From the NCBI GenBank assembly GCA_026389895.1, contig JAPLGZ010000242.1, forward strand, positions 1 through 40,667: DNA of 40,667 bases. The letters run 5' to 3'. Source of the DNA: Chloroflexota bacterium. Its GTDB lineage: Bacteria; Chloroflexota; Anaerolineae; Caldilineales; Caldilineaceae. Below the pieces are notes generated by a model. That model made no database searches, was not told the DNA's origin, and worked only from the letters and a program-made list of their open reading frames with translations. Positions 34,568-40,667 of this stretch are shown in pieces. Every line of letters starts with the position of its first letter. Within the stretch, counting starts at the first letter, position 1. Both the position numbers and the translations under genes were made by a program.

Positions 34568-34595
34568 ATCGCTGTAACGCACTGCGTCATTTCTG
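34543..34595. repeat. 21-bp imperfect inverted repeat over the promoter
   Basis: Arm 34543-34563 (CAGAAATGACGC, then GATGCGTTA) pairs with 34575-34595 over 19 of 21 positions around an 11-nt loop. Two adjacent mismatches break the middle. It overlaps the candidate -35 to -10 region, so it could be an operator or a dispersed hairpin repeat. Confidence 0.65.
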
Positions 34596-34687
34596 CGAAA
34601 GTAGGCCCAAAGCGGCGTTACGCATCCTACATTATTTGCCCCTTTCTCGGTCATAATTGAAAAATTCTCATGGAGGCCAACGTAAAG

Positions 34688-35287
34688 ATGGATAACAATT
34701 TGCAAACTAAGCCAAAAGGGCTAGACGCGCGCAAGGAACAGGCACGCACCATCGCTCGTAATGCATTTTGGGTCTACACGGGATTATTAGGGTTGACCTA
34801 TGACAAGGTTAAATCTATCCTCAAAGACCGTAAGACATTGATGGCAGAAGCCGCACAACGCGGGGAGACCATTGCGCAAGAAGTGGGTGGACGGGTGGGA
34901 ACGCTGCGGCAGCAGGCCAATACTACGGTGACGGAGTTGCGCGAACGTGGTCTGCAATCGGCCGCCAAGCTGAATAAAAAGGCGAAGGTTGCCCAGGCCG
35001 AAGTAGCAACAGCCATTGCCAATATGGAGGATGAGGGTGGCCCGCCAGTAGCGGCCCCTGCCCCAGCCGTGGCAGCCCCAGCCACGAGTGAACTGCCACC
35101 AGCAGAACCATTGCCTGAGAATCTGCCAATCGTGGCTCACGAAGAATCGACCGCACCGACCATTGTGATCGCAAGTGCGTCCGCCGACCTGAGCGAATTG
35201 CTGGCCGCAGAAACAACGGCAGACGTTCAGGAAACAACGCCTCCAGAAGAATCAACCGGGCCGACCATTTTGATCGCAAAGTCCTGA
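34688..35287 (+). CDS. Phasin-like coiled-coil protein with repeated C-terminal motif
   Basis: ATG 34688 is taken because GGAGG lies 11 nt upstream; an in-frame ATG at 34670 lacks an SD. The 199-aa product has a short amphipathic segment (ARNAFWVYTGLLGLTYDKVK) and a long helical region (~40-115) rich in Lys, Glu, Ala and Gln. This resembles phasins and polyhydroxyalkanoate-granule proteins, but the match is by general pattern only. The C-terminal ~80 residues are Pro/Ala-rich and contain two copies of a motif, EESTAPTIVIAS and EESTGPTILIAKS, at ~150 and at the C-terminus. It might bind a lipid or polymer surface through the helix. A U-tracted terminator follows. Confidence 0.7.
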   Translation: MDNNLQTKPKGLDARKEQARTIARNAFWVYTGLLGLTYDKVKSILKDRKTLMAEAAQRGETIAQEVGGRVGTLRQQANTTVTELRERGLQSAAKLNKKAKVAQAEVATAIANMEDEGGPPVAAPAPAVAAPATSELPPAEPLPENLPIVAHEESTAPTIVIASASADLSELLAAETTADVQETTPPEESTGPTILIAKS

Positions 35288-35346
35288 CCGTTCAGGAGCG
35301 TCGATTTTTAGATCTATTTTGCTATAGGATGGCAAAAAGTTGTCAG

Positions 35347-35380
35347 AAGGTGTCGCGGCAAGTGCGACACCTTTCTTTTT
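35347..35380 (+). terminator. Rho-independent terminator after the phasin-like gene
   Basis: AAGGTGTCGC (35347-35356) and GCGACACCTT (35364-35373) form a perfect 10-bp stem with loop GGCAAGT, followed by TCTTTTT. Confidence 0.9.
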
Positions 35381-35406
35381 GGAAAAATCACCCTGGCCCA
35401 CGCCAC

Positions 35407-35435
35407 TTGAGTGATTAGAACTTTTGTTTTATACT
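35407..35435 (+). promoter_or_regulatory. Promoter placing the recX start site on its ATG
   Basis: TTGAGT (35407-35412), 17-nt spacer, TATACT (35430-35435). The expected initiation point 6-7 nt after the -10 coincides with the ATG at 35442, so the mRNA would have no leader. Confidence 0.55.
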
Positions 35436-35441
35436 AGTAGA

Positions 35442-36125
35442 ATGTCAAATATAATTACATTGCTTAAAATTCAAGAAAAGGATAAGACGCGCGTCAACGT
35501 TTTTTTGGATGAGGAGTTTGCCTTTGCCATCACGTTGAATGCGGCCATGAATTTGCGCAAAGGCCAACAGCTCAGCGAAGCTGAGATCGAACAGCTGAAA
35601 GCGGCGGATGAACGGCAGCGTGCCTATACCAAGGCTTTATACTTTTTAGGCTTTCGCTCGCGTAGCCAGGCCGAAATCGAACAATATCTGCGTGAAAAAG
35701 AATATACGGCGCCGGTTATCCAAGAAGTGGTGCAAAGGTTGTTGGCCGAAAAATATTTGGATGATGAAGCCTTTGCTCGTTCTTGGGTGGACAGTCGCGA
35801 ACAGCTGCGGCCCCGTAGTTCGCGGGCTTTGCGCTATGAGTTGCGGCAAAAAGGGGTAGATGCTACGGTCATTGATGAATTAGTGGAAACGGTTGATGAT
35901 GAGGCGGCGGCCTGGGCGGCTGTCGAATCCAAATTGGCCCGCTGGCAAACCCTTGAGCAACAAGAATTCTTTAAGAAGCTTAGTGGATTTCTGGGACGCC
36001 GGGGTTTTACTTACGAAGTGACGCGGCGCGTCTACAAACGTGCTTGGGCCGAGCTAGGCGAAGCCAAAAATACCGAGGCTGAAAATACTGAAGCCGAAAA
36101 TAAGGAATTAGATGAAGTTGATTGA
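35442..36125 (+). CDS. recX: RecX family regulatory protein
   Basis: ATG 35442 gives 227 aa; an in-frame TTG at 35424 overlaps the promoter and is disfavoured. After an N-terminal segment with ITLLKIQEKDKTRVNVFLDE comes the RecX three-helix repeat core: ALYFLGFRSRSQAEIEQYLREK, LLAEKYLDDEAFARSWVDSR and RALRYELRQKGVD, then a further repeat (FLGRRGFTYEVTRRVYKR). RecX binds within the RecA filament groove and limits recombination and the SOS response. No recA lies in this window. The acidic C-terminus carries a short repeat (NTEAENTEAEN). There is no SD, and the predicted transcript starts at the ATG itself. Confidence 0.92.
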   Translation: MSNIITLLKIQEKDKTRVNVFLDEEFAFAITLNAAMNLRKGQQLSEAEIEQLKAADERQRAYTKALYFLGFRSRSQAEIEQYLREKEYTAPVIQEVVQRLLAEKYLDDEAFARSWVDSREQLRPRSSRALRYELRQKGVDATVIDELVETVDDEAAAWAAVESKLARWQTLEQQEFFKKLSGFLGRRGFTYEVTRRVYKRAWAELGEAKNTEAENTEAENKELDEVD

Positions 36126-36142
36126 CACTCTTTGATGAATAA

Positions 36143-36184
36143 CAGGCGCTTGGCGATGCGATTACCGCGATGGCCAAGTGCCTG
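36143..36184. terminator. Hairpin after recX
   Basis: CAGGCGCTTGGC (36143-36154) and GCCAAGTGCCTG (36173-36184) pair over 12 positions with one G-T wobble. A small GCG/CGC stem lies in the loop. No U-run follows, so termination is only inferred from position. Confidence 0.45.
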
Positions 36185-36241
36185 ATTGTCTCCATCAATC
36201 TGGATCGTCAAGCAAATTCTCTTTTTCTATGAAAGCAACCT

Positions 36242-37837
36242 ATGAGTATCACAACGAAAAACAAAGCGGCCAAAACGAAACGTCCTAGAATTAAGGTGCA
36301 TAGTTGGCGTTATGAAGATATCCCTGGTGTGATCGCTTGTCATCGGGCCGCCTACCCTGAATATGAAGAGGAAGCCTATTACACTTCCCGTTTTTATGAG
36401 ATGCAATTTGCGGCCTTTCCTGAGGGGCAGATCCTGGCCGAAATTGATGGACAAGTGGTCGGGTATGCCACTTCGTTGATTGTTCAACTAGACGATAATG
36501 CCCACTCGTATACGTACGAAGAGATAACCGGCGGCGGCACCTTTGCCACGCACGATCCAAGTGGTGATACGCTCTACGGGGCCGACATTGGCGTTGATCC
36601 GGCCTACCGCGGCCTGGGCATTGCCGGTTTGCTCTACGAACAGCGCAAACGGCTCATGCGGCGCTACAATTTGCGGCGCATGGTGGCTTATGGACGAATT
36701 CCTGGTTACAACGCCGTGGCCGGCAAAATGACCGCCGAGCAATATGTCGAAAGGGTGCTGAAGGGCGAGATCAAAGATCCCTCACTGGCGGCTCATCTCA
36801 AGGCTGGTTATCAAGTGGGGCGTGTTTTGCTCGACTTTCTGTGGGACGATTCCAGCCTGAACTATTCTACCTGGCTGGAGATGCCCAACCCTAACTATCA
36901 ACCCGAAAAACGGCAAATTGCGGCGGCGCCGTTGCAACGACCCGTGCGCAAGATCCGCATCTGCGCGGCTCAATATCTGATGCGCCCGATTCGCTCGTGG
37001 GAAGAATTTGAACAGACGGTGATGTTTTTTGTCGACACCGCCGACACTTATCATTGTCACTTTTTGGTTTTTCCTGAATTGTTCACGGCGCAATTGTTTA
37101 GCTTGATGCCATCCGACCTGGATTCGCGCAACGCAATTACCCAGTTGGCGAATATGACCGACCATTATATCGACATGTTTACCCGCGCGGCGGTCGAACG
37201 TGGGCTCTATATTATTGGTGGTTCTCAACCGGTGATCCGCAACGGCAAGGTGTACAATGTGGCGCATCTTTTTACGCCGAGCGGCAGTGTTTATACACAG
37301 GATGCGCTACATATTCCGCCGAATGAACGTAAGGATTTTGGGATTGAGCCGGGGGAAGAGATCAAAGTCTTTGATACCCCATTAGCGAGAATTGCCATTC
37401 AGGTCTCTTATGATATCGAGTTCCCAGAAGTCTCGCGCTTGCAGACGCTATCTGGGGCCGAGATTATTTTTGTGCCCTTCAGCACCGATGAAAAGAAAGC
37501 CTATGATCGGGTGCGCTACACAGCGCAAGCTCGCGCCGTCGAAAATTTTGTCTATACCGTGATCACCGGCAACGTGGGCAATCTACCGACTGTCAAGAAT
37601 TATCTGATTAATTATGGCCAAGCGGCGGTCTTTACGCCCAGCGACTTTGCCTTTCCACCGAGCGCCACCGCTGGTGAAGCTGAACCAAACGTTGAAACCG
37701 TCATCATCACTGATCTGGATTTGACCAGCCTAGCGCAACAACGAGATCTGGCTAGTGTCCGTCATCTCTATGATCGGCGCGTCGATCTCTATGATGTGCG
37801 CGCGAAGAAAGCCGTCAAAATTGAACGCACAGAGTAA
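36242..37837 (+). CDS. GNAT acetyltransferase fused to a catalytically degenerate nitrilase-fold domain
   Basis: A 531-aa two-domain protein. Residues ~15-190 form a GNAT domain with the acetyl-CoA loop in ADIGVDPAYRGLGIAGLLYE. From ~235 a carbon-nitrogen hydrolase domain follows, an arrangement known from bacterial GNAT-nitrilase fusions such as the YhcX type. Of the Glu-Lys-Cys triad only the Glu is clear (E279, LVFPELFTAQLF). The site where the catalytic Lys is expected reads QDALHIPPNE (A355), and the nucleophile site reads IQVSYDIEFPE with Ser389 in place of Cys. The hydrolase half is therefore probably inactive while the acetyltransferase half looks intact. It may act as an acyl-amide binding or scaffold domain. 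ATG 36242 has only a weak SD. Confidence 0.9.
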   Translation: MSITTKNKAAKTKRPRIKVHSWRYEDIPGVIACHRAAYPEYEEEAYYTSRFYEMQFAAFPEGQILAEIDGQVVGYATSLIVQLDDNAHSYTYEEITGGGTFATHDPSGDTLYGADIGVDPAYRGLGIAGLLYEQRKRLMRRYNLRRMVAYGRIPGYNAVAGKMTAEQYVERVLKGEIKDPSLAAHLKAGYQVGRVLLDFLWDDSSLNYSTWLEMPNPNYQPEKRQIAAAPLQRPVRKIRICAAQYLMRPIRSWEEFEQTVMFFVDTADTYHCHFLVFPELFTAQLFSLMPSDLDSRNAITQLANMTDHYIDMFTRAAVERGLYIIGGSQPVIRNGKVYNVAHLFTPSGSVYTQDALHIPPNERKDFGIEPGEEIKVFDTPLARIAIQVSYDIEFPEVSRLQTLSGAEIIFVPFSTDEKKAYDRVRYTAQARAVENFVYTVITGNVGNLPTVKNYLINYGQAAVFTPSDFAFPPSATAGEAEPNVETVIITDLDLTSLAQQRDLASVRHLYDRRVDLYDVRAKKAVKIERTE

Positions 37838-37939
37838 AAGCTTTCACGCAGAGGCGCAAAGCTTCCTGCGCGCCTGTTTGAAAAGCCTTCGCGGTGATTG
37901 ATAGTCATTAACCAAATGAATCGGTAATGGCTTATCCCA

Positions 37940-37988
37940 CCTGCTTTAGCAGGCTTTTCCATAGCAGGCGGCGGTTTTAACCGCTGCT
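37940..37988. repeat. Pair of small hairpins before the Nudix gene
   Basis: CCTGC-TTTA-GCAGG (37940-37953) is followed by CTTTTCC. A second stem, GCGGTT/AACCGC (37971-37984), has flanking AGCAG/CTGCT. They may end the GNAT-nitrilase transcript or be a REP-like element. The surrounding 200-bp gap has nothing else that I can identify. Confidence 0.4.
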
Positions 37989-38036
37989 TCACGACCTTAA
38001 AAACCCATCTTGTCAGCCTGCTCAAGTGAGAAAAGC

Positions 38037-38546
38037 ATGCAACAGACTTATCAGAAAAATAGCCATTGTTCCTATTGTGGTCAGCCATTTGTGGCCGAGC
38101 AAGCGTGGCCGCGGCGCTGTGCTAATTGTAATAATGTAACTTTTGTCAATCCGTTGCCGGTGGCCGTCTTATTATTGCCAGTGGATGATGGCGTGTTGGT
38201 CGTGCGGCGTGGAATTCAGCCGCGGCTGGGGCAATTGGCCTTGCCCGGCGGTTATATCGAACTGGGCGAGGCTTGGCAAGCGGCGGCGGCTCGCGAATTG
38301 TATGAAGAAGCGGGAATTACAGTGGATCCACAAACCATTCATGAATTTCGCGTCCGTAGCGCTCCAGATGGCACAGTGCTGATCTTTGGATTGGCGCCAA
38401 AGCGCCACGCAGCAGATCTCCCGCCCTTTGTCCCCACTAGCGAAGCCAGCGAACGTGTTATCCTGGCCGAACCAGCAGAACTCGCTTTTTCGCTCCATAC
38501 GGAAGTGGTGCAGGCGTTTTTTGCGCAAAAGGGAACGCCAGTTTAA
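38037..38546 (+). CDS. Nudix hydrolase with N-terminal zinc ribbon
   Basis: A 169-aa protein. Four Cys in two pairs (HCSYCGQPF and RRCANCNN) form a zinc ribbon typical of the ADP-ribose/NADH pyrophosphatase-like group. The Nudix box is complete: GGYIELGEAWQAAAARELYEEAGI matches G-x5-E-x7-REUxEExGU. It hydrolyses a nucleoside diphosphate linked to another group; which one is unknown. ATG 38037 (GAGAAAAG upstream) is chosen over an in-frame start at 38010. It ends before a strong convergent hairpin. Confidence 0.93.
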   Translation: MQQTYQKNSHCSYCGQPFVAEQAWPRRCANCNNVTFVNPLPVAVLLLPVDDGVLVVRRGIQPRLGQLALPGGYIELGEAWQAAAARELYEEAGITVDPQTIHEFRVRSAPDGTVLIFGLAPKRHAADLPPFVPTSEASERVILAEPAELAFSLHTEVVQAFFAQKGTPV

Positions 38547-38564
38547 CCGATCCTTCCGCAAAGC

Positions 38565-38617
38565 ATGGCCCGCAGGAAGACAAAGGAAAGCCCTTCCTTC
38601 GTTTTCCTGCGGGCCAT
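38565..38617. terminator. Convergent terminator hairpin, Nudix and SH3 lipoprotein
   Basis: ATGGCCCGCAGGAA (38565-38578) and TTCCTGCGGGCCAT (38604-38617) form a perfect 14-bp stem. An inner AAGGAA/TTCCTT stem lies in the loop. It lies between two convergent genes and probably serves both. Confidence 0.75.
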
Positions 38618-38670
38618 TCTGCCATGCCTGAGCCGTTACTATAAAAGAAATCTTCAGGAGAGAAACGCGA

Positions 38671-39837
38671 TTATTTCACCTTCTGAAATGTAATCTCATA
38701 CGAATAGTGCACGGCGTGAATTGGTAATGTGCAATTGATCTCTGGGGTTGGGCAGACAGCATACTCATAATCGGTGCCGCCGAGTTGTCCCACAATGTCG
38801 GGTATATGGGGAAAGGCCAGGCCCATCTGATTGGAAACCTGACTGGTCGTCGGGCCGGATGAGTCTGAGGCTACCGTTAATTTGAATGGATCGTAGTACA
38901 TCGTGATTTCGGCTTTGCCTGGCCCTTTGCCACCCGTCACAATTTCGCTGTGATCGCCCACCAAATTTTTCACAACTGCGCCGTCAATGCCATTGCCGTT
39001 GGCATCTACCACTGTGACAAAGATCAGATGTTGCGCACGGCTATCCCGAATCCCACCATTATTCTCATTCAGCCCCAATACGTGAAAGTGGACAATTTTA
39101 TAAGTCGCGTCGTCATTAAAGATGCCAGCCGTCGAATCACCTGGTTCGGCGGGCGCGGGGGCATTGGTTGGTTGCGCCGCAGGGGTAGGTGCGGCCGCGA
39201 TGGGCTCGGTCGTCGCTACCGTGACCGGGGTTTCGGTAGGTTGCACTGCCGTTGGGATGTCGGCGGCTACGGCTACTTGATCGGCGTTGGCCACACTGGC
39301 CAATGCCCCGAAGATCCACCCTTGTTGCTCGTTGATGCAGCAGATCTGCCACCAATCACCAACTGGATTTTTGGCCACGATCTGGAATGTTTGATCCTTA
39401 CTGGCTGTGCCAATGAGCGCAAAACTGGTGGCTGGTCCGCTGCGGATATTGACCGCCTCATCATTGACGGTGAGCAATGGGCCTGTTGCGGTCACAGCAG
39501 TAGGCGTCGAGGTTGTCGTTTGTGAGACGGGCACGGTGGGTGTGAGCACTGCTGACGCTACGGTGGTGGTTGATAGGTCGGTCGAAAGCGCAACGAGGGT
39601 TTGCGTCTGGGCGAGTGTGGGTGCTACTGTTGGCGTTGATGCCTCTTGCCGCATGGGCGTTGGTGTAAATGTGGGCACCGTGTGGACTGTGACAGGAATT
39701 TCTGTGGGTTCAGCCGCATCTGAGCCGAATAAAAGGCCACAACCACTGAGCAGGGCGCTCGCGCTAACGAGCAAAAGAAGTTTGCTCAGCCACACGAGCG
39801 GATGATAAGCGTTGTCTCTATCTGTAGAACGTTTCAT
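38671..39837 (-). CDS. SH3-domain lipoprotein with PT-rich linkers
   Basis: A 388-aa lipoprotein: signal peptide ending in lipobox LLSGC (Cys33), a Pro/Thr linker, one bacterial SH3 domain (~118-180, VNIRSGPATSFALIG and WWQICCINEQQGWIFG), a second PT/PA linker (~190-235), and a C-terminal domain (~240-388) with HFHVLGLNENNGGIRD and DANGNGIDGAVVKNLVG that resembles an Ig-like or transthyretin-like fold. It is anchored to the membrane and probably contacts the cell wall or a surface polymer. The C-terminal domain is not assigned to a family. No good SD is seen before ATG 39837. Confidence 0.87.
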   Translation of the reverse strand: MKRSTDRDNAYHPLVWLSKLLLLVSASALLSGCGLLFGSDAAEPTEIPVTVHTVPTFTPTPMRQEASTPTVAPTLAQTQTLVALSTDLSTTTVASAVLTPTVPVSQTTTSTPTAVTATGPLLTVNDEAVNIRSGPATSFALIGTASKDQTFQIVAKNPVGDWWQICCINEQQGWIFGALASVANADQVAVAADIPTAVQPTETPVTVATTEPIAAAPTPAAQPTNAPAPAEPGDSTAGIFNDDATYKIVHFHVLGLNENNGGIRDSRAQHLIFVTVVDANGNGIDGAVVKNLVGDHSEIVTGGKGPGKAEITMYYDPFKLTVASDSSGPTTSQVSNQMGLAFPHIPDIVGQLGGTDYEYAVCPTPEINCTLPIHAVHYSYEITFQKVK

Positions 39838-40238
39838 GAGCGTAAGTAGATAATTTGCCTTTGAGAATCAATGTTGCAAGTTGGCTGATTGTAACAGCTT
39901 TCTCGGGAATTGACACGTTTGGCATCAATACGTTGGGCGCGTTGCAGGTTTTCCTCAGAGAATATAATGCTCCCTAGTGGCCCGATTTTAGCGCGTCAAT
40001 GGAATTTCCGCACAAAAATCAGTAGGATTCTGGGATGCACCCGTTGTTAAGCTATCACTAGCAAATTAGGGCCTATTTATGATAGAATCCAAGCTGTAAA
40101 ATTGTCTTCATCGAGACTGTATAAGAATTTCTTTGACCTTAGTTGATTGTCAGGCAATCATTGGCGATCAAGCAGAATTTTACAAGATATTTCTTGACGT
40201 AGGCCTTTCGTGGCATAACTTTATTATGGTGAAATGCA
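39838..40238. other. Divergent A+T-rich intergenic region
   Basis: About 400 bp between the minus-strand SH3 lipoprotein and the plus-strand peptidase. Plus-strand candidates are TTGACG (40194-40199) with TAACTT 16 nt later, a weak pair 12-18 bp before the GTG start. No ORF, hairpin terminator or recognisable RNA was identified. Confidence 0.35.
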
Positions 40239-40667
40239 GTGATAGAAAAGTTTAGAAATGGACCAGTGATCGATCCACCTCTGCGTAAACCAGTCATCCA
40301 TTTACAGCAGAGCAACCCAGGCTACTGTCTGCCAGCCTGCGCGCAAATGGGCTTAAGTCAATTGGGTATTGAGGTCTCTCAAGCTGAAATTGCCCGCCTT
40401 TTGGGGACCGATGCTGGCGTGGGAACGCCCTTTTCGCGGATCGCACGCTTGGCGCAGTGGGGTGTAGATGTGCAGATCACCCGTTGGCAGGGTGGAGAAT
40501 CCCTGGCGATGGCTTGGGCTGCCGATATGGCTGTCATTGCTGCCGTGACAACAACCGCCGGGTTGCCAGGATGGAGCAATTTGAGCCGCCAGCATGCTGT
40601 ATTGGTCGTCCATATGGATCCCGAGCAAATTGTTTATCATAACCCTGCGCTACCCTATGGACCAGTC
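40239..40667 (+). CDS. C39-like cysteine peptidase, N-terminal part (runs off the window)
   Basis: An open frame begins at GTG 40239 and continues past the window end (143 codons visible). It shows the papain-like C39 pattern: catalytic Cys in QQSNPGYCLPACAQMGLSQL, then a helical segment ending in the GTDAGVGTPFSRIARL loop, and the His in SRQHAVLVVHMDPEQIVYHN. These peptidases cut double-Gly leaders or act on cell-surface proteins; no transporter domain is visible yet. There is no signal peptide at the start, so it is probably cytoplasmic or has the rest of its domains downstream. An upstream in-frame stop supports the GTG start. Confidence 0.75.
   Translation, partial: MIEKFRNGPVIDPPLRKPVIHLQQSNPGYCLPACAQMGLSQLGIEVSQAEIARLLGTDAGVGTPFSRIARLAQWGVDVQITRWQGGESLAMAWAADMAVIAAVTTTAGLPGWSNLSRQHAVLVVHMDPEQIVYHNPALPYGPV

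Overview
The window looks like a chromosomal segment of a Chloroflexota bacterium, probably of the Anaerolineae/Caldilineae type. This is inferred from composition and family content only. The signs are moderate G+C, long Pro/Thr-rich linkers joining SH3 and beta-propeller modules, DUF11/Calx-beta surface proteins, very large GT-C membrane proteins with soluble C-terminal beta domains, a CHAT protease carrying a C-terminal formylglycine-enzyme-like start, and lipoprotein boxes. No rRNA, tRNA, CRISPR array or complete mobile element was seen.

Layout. (1) 1-5901, minus strand: a giant surface protein running off the left edge, preceded by two translationally coupled TIGR03032/DUF4915-like paralogues. 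(2) 5902-7962: a lower-GC accessory patch with three small SD-led ORFs of unknown or phage-like type, a strong terminator and a decayed stretch. (3) 7963-14145, minus: an M20 peptidase - Rho - membrane MutS-like ATPase operon, then an overlapping HAD phosphatase / methyltransferase pair. (4) 14146-15300: a cold-shock gene behind a strong promoter, a 5' terminator-like hairpin and a long leader. (5) 15310-19020, minus: a beta-lactamase-fold serine hydrolase and a three-SH3/TolB-propeller exported protein. (6) 19264-25372: a TetR-controlled efflux unit (operator over the start site, lipoprotein adaptor, RND pump with an unusual tail), ending in a 25-bp perfect hairpin. (7) 25418-31179: two GT-C glycosyltransferases flanking a frameshifted ICMT-type methyltransferase. 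(8) 31294-34442: a CHAT protease whose C-terminal FGE-like domain is cut short, then an M42 aminopeptidase. (9) 34539-38546: a phasin-like coiled-coil protein, RecX (apparently leaderless), a GNAT-nitrilase fusion with two nitrilase catalytic residues replaced, and a Nudix hydrolase. (10) 38671-40667: an SH3 lipoprotein (minus) and the start of a C39-like peptidase (plus).

The most coherent functional unit is the TetR-HlyD-RND efflux locus. Much of the rest is envelope biology: surface repeat proteins, PT-linked SH3 modules, and lipid-linked sugar transfer. Three themes recur. Catalytic folds appear with degenerate active sites (N-terminal dienelactone-hydrolase-like domain, C-terminal nitrilase domain). 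Heptanucleotide repeat arrays occur between and inside genes, translated in frame in two glycosyltransferases. Several genes show decay (ICMT frameshift, FGE truncation, 7.7-7.96 kb remnant).
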